Part shown: one piece after another, positions 22,354 through 30,175 of the stretch
How positions within the stretch are numbered: the first letter of the stretch is position 1
How the letters are laid out: each line of letters opens with the position of its first letter
Origin: a virus
Virus record (IMG/VR): IMGVR_UViG_3300033144_005562
Location: 1 to 33,626 of that record
Length of the DNA: 33,626 nt
Reading direction: 5' to 3' (one strand)
Notes under the pieces: generated by a model
What the model saw: the letters and a program-made list of their open reading frames with translations, nothing else
Database searches by the model: none
What the model was told of the DNA's origin: nothing
Translations under genes and position numbers: made by a program

Positions 22354-22787
22354 TTAGATTTGGCCTGCCTTGGATCTTGCCTCAGCAATCTCATCTGCCT
22401 GATCATACCAAAATGTCAGCCTCAAATCATCCAAATCATAAAGCTCTACTGGCCCCCAGTGGAAAATTGTGGCAATCAATACAATCGAGTTTTTCCAGTC
22501 TCCTGGCCACTGTCCAAAAAATCACCAACAACCTCAACCAAAGCCATGGCATCCTCAGCATCAAGCTCTTTGATGAGTGCTGGTGGATGGCCACTGATTC
22601 TCTGAGCAATTCCCAAAAGCTCTTTCATTGTTGGATTTGCAGACAAGTGCTCAATGTGTTTTGCCTTTGGTCTGGTGAGAGTAACCTCTGAAATAGTCTC
22701 CTCACCCCACTCAATTGGCTCAAACAATTTGACTGTGATTGATTTTGCTTTTTTAGATTTCTTTTTTTTTGCTGATGATCCTGTCAT
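22354..22787 (-). CDS. Tail assembly chaperone, -1 frameshift product (Mu gp41/gpGT-like)
   Basis: Long form of the tail-assembly chaperone: 144 residues if ribosomes shift -1 after the AAA codon at 22493-22491. The extension reads on as NSIVLIATIFHWGPVELYDL and ends WYDQADEIAEARSKAGQI before a TAA at 22354-22356. The tryptophan/aromatic, then DLxxL pattern is like the GT-type second domain of Mu-like and lambda-like phages. The extension ends 12 bases before the tape-measure start. The length fits exactly one repeated base. The extension is expected to bind the tape measure while the tube assembles. Confidence 0.75.
22476..22787 (-). CDS. Tail assembly chaperone, unshifted product (Phage_TAC / Mu gp41-like)
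   Basis: Short form, 103 residues. Lysine-rich start, then ITVKLFEPIEWGEETISEVTL and RPKAKHIEHLS, the usual opening of Mu-type tail-assembly chaperones (PF10109-like), then helices ending QETGKTRLY. It sits between the tube and the tape measure. The ATG lies at the right distance after GAGGAG. Both this and the frameshifted form are probably made. Confidence 0.85.
   Translation of the reverse strand: MTGSSAKKKKSKKAKSITVKLFEPIEWGEETISEVTLTRPKAKHIEHLSANPTMKELLGIAQRISGHPPALIKELDAEDAMALVEVVGDFLDSGQETGKTRLY
22488..22496 (-). promoter_or_regulatory. Slip site for the -1 frameshift in the tail chaperone
   Basis: On the minus strand the frame reads GGA AAA ACT, giving a run of five As after GG. A single lysine tRNA on AAA can move back one base onto the A run. 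This is not the canonical X XXY YYZ heptamer. I could not verify a downstream stimulatory hairpin by eye. Confidence 0.6.
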
Positions 22788-22844
22788 CTGGCTCCTCCTG
22801 TATTCCCTGACTCATTTCAGAAAAATGGTTTTTTGATTAGGTCC

Positions 22845-23213
22845 TTATCGGACCTCCTCAGCGCTTATTGCCTCAAATCTGCATTGGATCTCACCCTCAG
22901 ATGTGGACACATCACCATCAGCAGCATAGAAAGCATTTCTAAAAACAATAACTTTATTTCCAACAGCAAGCTCAAGGGTGATGGTGGCATCAGTTATGGC
23001 CTGAAAACCCTCCAAATCAAGGTCTGGACTGTCAGTGATGGCTCCCTCAAGGAAAACCGCTTTTGGCTCCTCTTTGTAGCCATGAATAGCATCAGCGCCT
23101 ATCACACTCTCCCTTTTCACAGGATTGATGTTATAGGTGAATTCACCTTTTGCTTGAAAAATTTCAGCGTCAACTTTGAGGAGGATTATGCCTCCAACTC
23201 TTCTACTTGCCAT
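22845..23213 (-). CDS. Tail tube protein (Mu gpM/gp40-like)
   Basis: 122 residues. The family opening RRVGGIILLKVDAEIFQAKGEFTYN is followed by EGAITDSPDLDLEGFQAI, matching the phage tail-tube family (PF10618). Length is normal. It lies 24 bases after the sheath gene and before the tail chaperone. GGGGAG precedes the ATG. It polymerises to form the inner tube of the contractile tail. Confidence 0.85.
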   Translation of the reverse strand: MASRRVGGIILLKVDAEIFQAKGEFTYNINPVKRESVIGADAIHGYKEEPKAVFLEGAITDSPDLDLEGFQAITDATITLELAVGNKVIVFRNAFYAADGDVSTSEGEIQCRFEAISAEEVR

Positions 23214-23237
23214 TTTTAAAATCTCCCCTGTCTTAAA

Positions 23238-24710
23238 TTAAAGTAAAAATTGAAATTGCACACCTGCAACGCGGAGTTGATTGGCCAAATCTGGGCCCAA
23301 CCTGTAGTCTAAACGTGTTGGATCTGCAGCATTTCTTTCAACTATGATGTCATTTTTGAATTGCTCAGCACCCTCAACAAGTCCAAGCTCCTCCCACAGT
23401 CTGAAACGTGCAATGGCCTCAGCCTTTCCAATTTTTGGTGAGATCACGCGCTGGCCTGGTCCCACTCTTGTGCCATCATCCACCAATTTGTGGCGGCTGA
23501 ATTTGACAAGATGATTCACTCTGAAATCAAATCTCAAATATGAAAGGGTGAGTTTTGGATTCAAATCAGCCAAAGACTCATCAGCAGCTGCAAAATCATT
23601 TTCAACTCTGGTGGTCCTCATTCTTTCAATTTGAGCAAAACCATTTGGATCAAGATTAAATGTGCTGGATCCAGCTTTCAACATCTGATCTCTCTCACTG
23701 AAAGAGAAAAATTCAGCGTCCTTTGGAGCTTTCACCTGGGTAAAATCAACAGTCTGGAAAGGCAGTGCAGGATCATTCTGAGCCTCTCTTGCAATGATTG
23801 CAGCCATATTTGCTGCCCATTCCCATGTGGGAGTTGGCCCTGCAATATTCATCACTGACTCTTGCTCATTGTTTCTGCTATCTAAAAAAGTAATATGTGT
23901 AGAGAAAGATTCTTTTTTGGCAAAATACACATGACCATCATTGGCTCTTATTGGCCCCCATCGGTCCTGCATTTCCACTTGGAAAAGATTCAAATTGGCA
24001 GCATCAGAGTAGGCAATCACAATTTCATGAAATTGAGTCTCACCCATTGCTGTGATAACAGCTGCCACACTTGGATTTGTTGCACCACTGGCCATTGCCA
24101 CAATTGTTGTTGTGATTCCAACAGGCAGCTCCTGGCCCACATAGAAATTTTCTCGAATATCAATATCATTGCCAGTCACACCACCATTTTTTGCAGTGAT
24201 GTCCATTTGGTCTGCATTTCCACCATTGACCAGTGCTGTGACATAGGCATCAGCATCAGCATTCACTGATGCAATGAGTGCTGTGATGATTGCAGCCTCT
24301 GTGTCTGCTGAATCAACAGCCACCTTGTATTCTCTGCCACCAATCATGACAACCAATGTGCCATCAGCTGTTGGTGCAGTCACAATTTCATAGGAGCCCG
24401 ATGCTTTGACAGCTCCACCATCATCATCAAGTGCAATTGCACTGACTGAGTTGATTTTATTTTCACCAAAATGGACGCTTGCCATTCCTGAAAGAATTGA
24501 TCCAGGGCCATAAAACTCACGCGCTTGTGAATCACTGGAAAGCAGATCAATTGTGCCAGCTGCTTTTGTGCCTGCAGCCAATCGGCTGCCCACAAGCAAA
24601 ACTTTGTGAGGTTGAATATTTGGACCTTGATTTGCCTTACTGGGATCAACCTCAGTATAGACACCAGGGACTTTCACACCAGTTGGCACTTGTAGAAATG
24701 AAATAGCCAT
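23238..24710 (-). CDS. Contractile tail sheath protein (Mu gpL/gp39-like)
   Basis: 490 residues. N-terminus PTGVKVPGVYTEVDPSKANQ followed by KVLLVGSRLAAGT and GPGSILSGMASVHF is the Mu sheath signature. The C-terminal part has WELGLVEGAEQFKNDII. Ordinary length. It forms the outer sheath whose contraction drives the tube. AGGAGAGC precedes the ATG. The upstream DUF2635 gene ends two bases away. Confidence 0.9.
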   Translation of the reverse strand: MAISFLQVPTGVKVPGVYTEVDPSKANQGPNIQPHKVLLVGSRLAAGTKAAGTIDLLSSDSQAREFYGPGSILSGMASVHFGENKINSVSAIALDDDGGAVKASGSYEIVTAPTADGTLVVMIGGREYKVAVDSADTEAAIITALIASVNADADAYVTALVNGGNADQMDITAKNGGVTGNDIDIRENFYVGQELPVGITTTIVAMASGATNPSVAAVITAMGETQFHEIVIAYSDAANLNLFQVEMQDRWGPIRANDGHVYFAKKESFSTHITFLDSRNNEQESVMNIAGPTPTWEWAANMAAIIAREAQNDPALPFQTVDFTQVKAPKDAEFFSFSERDQMLKAGSSTFNLDPNGFAQIERMRTTRVENDFAAADESLADLNPKLTLSYLRFDFRVNHLVKFSRHKLVDDGTRVGPGQRVISPKIGKAEAIARFRLWEELGLVEGAEQFKNDIIVERNAADPTRLDYRLGPDLANQLRVAGVQFQFLL

Positions 24711-24712
24711 TT

Positions 24713-24961
24713 TTAGCTCTCCTCTTTTTGATCAAGACTTTTTGATTCTTTTTTCTTTGAGTTGATTTTCTTTTTCACAACATTGTTTTCGATTTTATTG
24801 TTTTCGACTTTGACACAATCACCATCTCTGAGTCTCCTCAGCCAATATTGACTTGGTGGCACAGAATAGGTCTTTTCACATTCCATCAGAGCCATAGTTT
24901 TTGGATCTCTAATCTTGAGGCCTGATTTTATTTTGATAGTTAAATTAAAGTCTTTGCTCAT
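24713..24961 (-). CDS. DUF2635 protein (Mu gp38-like)
   Basis: 82 residues. The segment SGLKIRDPKTMALME, then VPPSQYWLRRLRDGDCV is diagnostic of DUF2635, a small protein always next to the sheath gene in Mu-like phages. The C-terminal 30 residues are low-complexity lysine, asparagine and serine. Exact role unknown. Confidence 0.8.
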   Translation of the reverse strand: MSKDFNLTIKIKSGLKIRDPKTMALMECEKTYSVPPSQYWLRRLRDGDCVKVENNKIENNVVKKKINSKKKESKSLDQKEES

Positions 24962-24982
24962 AATAAAATCCTATCCTTAATT

Positions 24983-25570
24983 TTAAGGGATGACAACCAC
25001 ATCTGTGGCCTCATCAATATTGTCTGGACTTTCATTTCCTGGATCACTGCCATCATGTCCAACAGACCAGTCAATCTCTGCAGACTTAAAGTCAGTCACG
25101 TTGGCTTGCTTGTCAATTGATTCTGGTGCACTGGTGTAGTGTGTTGTTTGATAGATTAGCCTTGCTGAGCCAATGGGTGTTTCACCATCTCCCTCATAGG
25201 CAAATTCAACAGATGCCAGATTCACCTCATCCACAGTGCAATTCAGAGTGTCATCTCTTGAGAGCTCACACTCAATTTTTTCAGCAATGTCATCAATGAT
25301 GTCCTCAAGCAAATCACAACCATCATCCTCAATGGGATCCTCTGGACCTTTTGCAATGACTTCAATGGCCCAATTGATGGTTCTTTTCCACTCTTTGGGA
25401 GCCTCATTGAAAACATCAAGATCCTCAGACCTTGCATAGATCAAAATTATTGGCAAATCCTCAGCCCAACTTGCTGTTGATTGATTTGTGTAGACTCTGC
25501 CCTCAGCCAAAGTCTTGTTTTTGAGAATAGATTGGATCGCTTTTCTGATTTTTTTTCTTTGTGAGGACAC
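24983..25570 (-). CDS. Tail terminator / tail completion protein (Mu gp37 or lambda gpU position)
   Basis: 195 residues. N-terminal IRKAIQSILKN and the strand DLPIILIYARSED, then WAIEVIAKG, resemble minor tail proteins that cap the tail (gp37/gpU-like). The final 40 residues are acidic and disordered-looking. The start is GTG at 25570, sharing bases with the previous stop (TAGTG), so translation is coupled. Function comes from position and general fold resemblance. Confidence 0.62.
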   Translation of the reverse strand: MSSQRKKIRKAIQSILKNKTLAEGRVYTNQSTASWAEDLPIILIYARSEDLDVFNEAPKEWKRTINWAIEVIAKGPEDPIEDDGCDLLEDIIDDIAEKIECELSRDDTLNCTVDEVNLASVEFAYEGDGETPIGSARLIYQTTHYTSAPESIDKQANVTDFKSAEIDWSVGHDGSDPGNESPDNIDEATDVVVIP

Positions 25571-25902
25571 TATTCACACCCAACTTTGTGCAGCAAGCAA
25601 GACACAGCTGCTGTGCCATCCTCTTGAGCGTCCACAATTCTGTATTTTATTTTCCTGATGATCACAATGTCATTTTTTTTTGGCTTAGATCTCAGGTCTT
25701 TGACTCTAAAATCAACAACAGGATGATTGCTGGCAACAATTTGCTCAGTGTCTGGATCGACTTGTTGGAATTGATCAGAAAAAATCCCTCTGATTGAATA
25801 GGATCCTCCTGCTTTTGGTCTATAGGTGACTGATTCACCAATACATGATTCAGCCACATCCACAATGCCATCAGCAAGAGATTGAAAGTCCATAGGAGGC
25901 AT
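25570..25902 (-). CDS. Head-tail joining protein, lambda FII / Gifsy-2-like family
   Basis: 110 residues. ESVTYRPKAGGSYSIRGIF, then VDFRVKDLRSKPKKNDIVII, then KYRIVDAQEDGTAAVSCLL is the FII-type beta-barrel pattern (PF05354). It attaches to the portal complex and provides the tail-binding surface. GGGGGG precedes the ATG. It follows the DUF2190 decoration gene. Confidence 0.75.
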   Translation of the reverse strand: MPPMDFQSLADGIVDVAESCIGESVTYRPKAGGSYSIRGIFSDQFQQVDPDTEQIVASNHPVVDFRVKDLRSKPKKNDIVIIRKIKYRIVDAQEDGTAAVSCLLHKVGCE

Positions 25903-25919
25903 TTAAAACCCCCCTTTAA

Positions 25920-26252
25920 TTAGGCTCTTTCCAGTTTGACAAGGATGAATTGACCAGCAGCTGCACCCTTTGTTTCCAAAGCAATTCCAGCAGCAATGTC
26001 ACCCAATGTTGTGGCAACACAATCTTGAGCTGTAGCATCAAAGTCAACTTTGTCACCCTCATTGACTGCAGTGGCTGCATCAAGAGCAAGTTTCATCACT
26101 CCCTCAACAACAAAGCCAGTTTTTTCACCAGCAGCTGCAGTGTTTTGAGCAAATCCAAGCATTGCTGAAATCACATAGCCATTTCCACTGACAACACCTC
26201 CACCAGGAGCTGTCAAATCAACGATATTTCCAGGCTGCACATAATTTTTCAT
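25920..26252 (-). CDS. DUF2190 capsid decoration/stabilisation protein
   Basis: 110 residues. MKNYVQPGNIVDLTAPGGG, then KTGFVVEGVMKLAL, then EGDKVDFD is the standard DUF2190 arrangement. It lies directly downstream of the capsid gene. Members decorate or stabilise HK97-fold capsids. GGGAG precedes the ATG. Confidence 0.85.
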   Translation of the reverse strand: MKNYVQPGNIVDLTAPGGGVVSGNGYVISAMLGFAQNTAAAGEKTGFVVEGVMKLALDAATAVNEGDKVDFDATAQDCVATTLGDIAAGIALETKGAAAGQFILVKLERA

Positions 26253-26279
26253 AATTTATTTCTCCCAAAAGTTTAGTTA

Positions 26280-28376
26280 TTAGACACCAGCGTTTTTGAA
26301 TAGGCCTCTGAAATCAATTGCTTTTGCTGCCACATCTAAGCGGCCTTTAATTTCAACACCCTCAACATCAAAGCCATTTCTGGATTCAATGACTGGGCCT
26401 GACTCACCCTCAAGCCTGGCAAGCTCAATCATGTCCAGCTGATCAAGGCTGGCCATTGCATACCATGCAGTGGCAGAGCTGTCCTCAAGGCGCGGCTCAA
26501 TTCCCATTTGCAATGGAGTCCTGCCAGCAGAGCTGAATGGGCTCACTGTGCTCACACTATTTGGTGTGATTGATGCAAGTAGCTTTTCCATTGTTGTCTC
26601 AAGAGATTGTGGACCAAAGATCCACATTGGCACAATGCTGATTTTTTGACCATCAAGGCCAACTTGAGAGCGCATCAATTGGCGCATTTCACTCAAGGTT
26701 GTGTCTGATGGCACACCAGCTGTCCCAAGGTTTCCATGGTCTGCATGGAAAAGTGCAGTGGTATCACCCATTGCAGCATTTGCATTGATGATCCCCCACA
26801 CCAAATCATTTTCAAGATCTGATGCTCTACGTCCCATCATCTGGGCAGCTCTGTCAAAAGCACCAAGGTCATCATTGATTAGCATTTGACGAGAAAAACA
26901 AATTATTTTTGCATAGGTTTTGAGGCTGTATTTTTCAGCTGCCTCAGATACTGTCCCACGCTTGATTTCAGATTTCTCTGGCACAAGCTCAAGAGCCTCT
27001 CCCTCACCAAGTTGAGTCCTGCTGATTTCTTTGAAATCTGCAACAGTGACCTCTCTTGTGAATGGGCTGAAAGTGCGCGGTGCTTGTGTGTAGCCCTGGC
27101 GCAAAGATTTATTTGCAACATTTGCCAAAATTTCTGGAAAGTCACTGGTTGTATGACCAGCACGTTTGTTGTTTAGAGCAATGTCTGCCACTTGATGGCC
27201 AGGCATTCCTTTTGTGTTGATGCCCTGAGCATTCAACACTGATCTTGCAAGATCAAGAGAGCTCATGAAAGCAAATTCACGCCCCTCATCAACAAGCTCT
27301 TTTTGTTGACCAATTTTGTGGAGCATTGACATTTCAACACCACGTTTCACAGAGTCCAAGGGATCTCTTGTAATTGTCGCGTCAACATTGTCAGCGCGGG
27401 TGTCTTTGTCTGCATTTTTCTCTGCAATTTTGTCAATGACCAAAGTCCGGACCTCATCAGCAGTTTTGTCATCATCAATCCACCCATCTGCAAGAGTTGA
27501 ATCAACACCAGCTTTTCGGACAGTCTCACGAATGTCTTTGGCTCTTTTTTTCTCGGCTGCTTTTGCATCTTTGATCTTTTGATCCATGTTTTGGTCCCCC
27601 GTTTTTTGGCTAACATCTAATGTTTGACCATTTTTCTGGTCTTTGTCAATAGCCCTTTGGTCATCACTGACTTTCTGATCAACAGTCTTGTCAGTTTCAA
27701 TGGGCTCATCATTGCTTTTTTGTTTTTTGTTGTCCACTGATCTTTGTGTGTCATCATCATTTTGATCAACAGCATCAATGATTGTGTCATCATCGGTGCT
27801 TGTTTCAATGATCTCAGCATCTCTCCTGATGATTGTGCAGTCCATAGATCCAAAAGATCTTAAAACCTGACTGTCTTTGTCTGCAGGAATGTTCACAAGA
27901 CTGATTTCAAGTGGCTCCCAATCGGTGGCTCTGAAAACACTCAGGCCATCAGATGGCTTTTCAAGCTCTTGGAAATTGTGGACTCTATAGCCCACACTGA
28001 TGTTGTTGATGATTCCATCTCTGACATCTTTCCAAATTGGCTCAACAGATTCTCTCTCTGAAAATCGGACTTTTGCAAAACCTTTTCCATCCTCAATCCA
28101 GGCTTTTTCAACAACCCCTATTGAATCCTCAAGGGATCCACTTGCATGATTGTTGAGGAGAGGAGCTCCCTGTTTCATTCTTTCCATTCTGATTGAGCTC
28201 TTTTTCATGGAAAGCTCTTCAAAAAAATCTGGACCAAAGAAACCAGACCTTTTGACTCTGGCTCCTGTTGAAAACACAACAATTGCAGTCCTTTTGTCCA
28301 CATCAATTTTTTTAGATTCAATTTTTGATTTTCTGCAGACTGCTGGAATTGCAATATTTTCTTTTTTGATTCCCAT
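26280..28376 (-). CDS. Prohead protease - major capsid protein fusion
   Basis: 698 residues. Residues about 25-185 are an HK97-type prohead protease: LLNNHASG with His77, INNISVGYRV with Ser127, and PLEISLVNIPAD. A long acidic, asparagine/glutamine/lysine-rich linker (about 190-310) probably acts as the scaffold/delta domain. From about 330 it is an HK97-fold major capsid protein (e.g. PRTFSPFTREV, AAQMMGRRASDLENDLVW, ALFHADHGN). The protease is expected to cut itself off and remove the linker. Fusions of this type are known in Mu-tail/lambda-head mosaics. Notable for about 27 CpG, several in CGC/CGT arginine codons, roughly five times its neighbours' density. Confidence 0.9.
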   Translation of the reverse strand: MGIKKENIAIPAVCRKSKIESKKIDVDKRTAIVVFSTGARVKRSGFFGPDFFEELSMKKSSIRMERMKQGAPLLNNHASGSLEDSIGVVEKAWIEDGKGFAKVRFSERESVEPIWKDVRDGIINNISVGYRVHNFQELEKPSDGLSVFRATDWEPLEISLVNIPADKDSQVLRSFGSMDCTIIRRDAEIIETSTDDDTIIDAVDQNDDDTQRSVDNKKQKSNDEPIETDKTVDQKVSDDQRAIDKDQKNGQTLDVSQKTGDQNMDQKIKDAKAAEKKRAKDIRETVRKAGVDSTLADGWIDDDKTADEVRTLVIDKIAEKNADKDTRADNVDATITRDPLDSVKRGVEMSMLHKIGQQKELVDEGREFAFMSSLDLARSVLNAQGINTKGMPGHQVADIALNNKRAGHTTSDFPEILANVANKSLRQGYTQAPRTFSPFTREVTVADFKEISRTQLGEGEALELVPEKSEIKRGTVSEAAEKYSLKTYAKIICFSRQMLINDDLGAFDRAAQMMGRRASDLENDLVWGIINANAAMGDTTALFHADHGNLGTAGVPSDTTLSEMRQLMRSQVGLDGQKISIVPMWIFGPQSLETTMEKLLASITPNSVSTVSPFSSAGRTPLQMGIEPRLEDSSATAWYAMASLDQLDMIELARLEGESGPVIESRNGFDVEGVEIKGRLDVAAKAIDFRGLFKNAGV

Positions 28377-28392
28377 GGATTCCCCTCACTTA

Positions 28393-29946
28393 TTATTCAT
28401 CATCTTGAGTTGTTTTTGTGTCGTCGTCAACAGGCTCCTCAATTGATTTGCCTGAGCCATCTGTCTTTCTCGGATCACTGTCCAGTATTAGATCCAAAGA
28501 GTCAATTTGCTCATTGTCTTTTTGCATCTCCTCAAAATGAGTTTTTGGATCCTGACCATTTTGCCTGATCACCTCACTTAGTGTCATGAAACCACTTCTC
28601 ACTGCATTTTTCAATGCTGGAATCTCTTTGGTGGGATCAACCAGCTGTCTGGCTGGTGGAGTCCAGATTGCCCTGGCACCTTTTGTGTTTTGGCCAATCA
28701 ACTCAGCACCAGAAAGAAACCAGGAAAATGCTGGATTCAAAAATTGTGGGATCATGATCTGGTGTTGCCATGTGTCTATGTTTCTATTCATTTCTATTTT
28801 TCCCATCCTTGCAGATGAGAAATTTGTTTGACTCAAATCCCCTGTGAGTGATTCATAGGTGATCCCAAGTCCTGCTGATATTGAATGCAGCATGGCATTC
28901 ACATAGGATGCATAGCCCTCTTTTGATGGTGGACTGGCAAGTTTGACATCTTTCCCTGGTGGCAAAATCTCAATGAGACCTGGCTCCATTTTTTCACCAA
29001 GAGCCTCAGCTTGCTCCTCCTCTGTGAGGCTGTCATCAACACCCTCAAGATCTTTCACAAAAGCACAAAACATTGAGGCCACTTTTTGCCTGACAAGCTC
29101 AGCGTCCTCAAACTCATCAAGGTCTCTGAGCCTGATCATGATGGGAGCCATCCAAGGCACACCCCTCAATTGTCCAGGCCTATCAACTCTATATATATGA
29201 GCAATCTCATCAATTGGAATGCTGACAGTTTCAAATGCTGAGGACAGAGTGGTGACATCAAAAGATCCTGGGTGAGTTTTGAATAGATGATAGGCAATTT
29301 TTTTGCCAGTCATCTTGTCAAATTCAATCCCATGCAAGATTGTGTTTCCATTTTTTAAAGTCCCTGAGAGCCTTTGTGAATCAATAAAGTCTGATTCAAG
29401 GACCTGCAGCTGGACTGGTGGAACTTCAAAACCTCTCACAGCTTGTCTTTTCACTTTCCTGAGCCTGACAACAACCTCACCACCCTCAGCCACTGATCTC
29501 ATGACCAATCTCTGCAAGCCTTTCAGGTCATGCTTTCCCTCAAAGTCACATGCTGTTGTGCTTGCCCATGCTTTCCACATGTCATTGAGCCTTATTTCTC
29601 TGCCCTTTGCTCCTGAGCCATCAACTCTGATTTGTGTCTGGATGCCTTTTCCAACAACATTTGCTGTGATAACTTGCAGCCCTCTTGCAGCCCAAGGATT
29701 GTTTCTCACCATGTCTCTTGATCTGTCTCTGAGTTTTGACAAAGCTGAAAGAATCTCAGCATTTGCATCAGTTGTGTGAGTTTTCCAGCCATCGGTCCTG
29801 CGCCCAACAGTTGCACCCTCATATTTTCTTTTGATAACATTTGAGGCAAATTTAAATTGCAGCCTTTTCATTTTTGCTTTTGGTGAAAAAAATCCTATTG
29901 CCTCATCAAGCCATGTTGAATTTGCTTGTCTTGTTTTTTTTGCCAT
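28393..29946 (-). CDS. Portal protein, lambda family
   Basis: 517 residues. The opening is followed by RLQFKFASNVIKRKYEGA and RDRSRDMVRNNPWAARGLQV, the hallmark of lambda-type portals (PF05136). HIYRVDRPGQLRGVPWMAP and SLTGDLSQTNFSSARMG are also diagnostic. It forms the dodecameric DNA gate at one capsid vertex. It is flanked by gpW and the capsid gene in lambda order. C-terminal tail is acidic. Confidence 0.9.
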   Translation of the reverse strand: MAKKTRQANSTWLDEAIGFFSPKAKMKRLQFKFASNVIKRKYEGATVGRRTDGWKTHTTDANAEILSALSKLRDRSRDMVRNNPWAARGLQVITANVVGKGIQTQIRVDGSGAKGREIRLNDMWKAWASTTACDFEGKHDLKGLQRLVMRSVAEGGEVVVRLRKVKRQAVRGFEVPPVQLQVLESDFIDSQRLSGTLKNGNTILHGIEFDKMTGKKIAYHLFKTHPGSFDVTTLSSAFETVSIPIDEIAHIYRVDRPGQLRGVPWMAPIMIRLRDLDEFEDAELVRQKVASMFCAFVKDLEGVDDSLTEEEQAEALGEKMEPGLIEILPPGKDVKLASPPSKEGYASYVNAMLHSISAGLGITYESLTGDLSQTNFSSARMGKIEMNRNIDTWQHQIMIPQFLNPAFSWFLSGAELIGQNTKGARAIWTPPARQLVDPTKEIPALKNAVRSGFMTLSEVIRQNGQDPKTHFEEMQKDNEQIDSLDLILDSDPRKTDGSGKSIEEPVDDDTKTTQDDE

Positions 29947-29947
29947 C

Positions 29948-30160
29948 TCAGCACCCCAGACCTTTGTTTGTTTTCACAAAAACTCTTGAGATCTTTTTGA
30001 CACAACCAAGAGCTTTTCTCATCTCATTTCTCAAGATCAGCATTTCATTTAAAGTCCGATACCTGATTTCCTTGTCTTGATATTTGACCTCAAGGACACC
30101 CTTTGCAATGGCCTCCTCAAGTGCAGTCAATTGCTCCATTGTCCAGCTTGTTGATGCCAT
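29948..30160 (-). CDS. Head-tail joining protein, gpW-like
   Basis: About 70 residues from the ATG at 30160, with GGGGAG at a better distance than for the GTG at 30166. ALEEAIAKGVLEVKYQDKEI, then YRTLNEMLILRNEMRKAL, fits gpW (PF02831-like). It seals DNA in the filled head. It lies between terminase and portal as in lambda. The C-terminal basic end is longer than usual. Confidence 0.75.
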   Translation of the reverse strand: MASTSWTMEQLTALEEAIAKGVLEVKYQDKEIRYRTLNEMLILRNEMRKALGCVKKISRVFVKTNKGLGC

Positions 30161-30175
30161 GATCACTCCCCTATT

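Noticed and set aside
22476-22496. -2 or +1 frameshift in the tail chaperone
   Set aside because: That frame gives only a short unrelated peptide ending in TGA. The -1 frame gives the expected aromatic domain and ends just before the tape measure.
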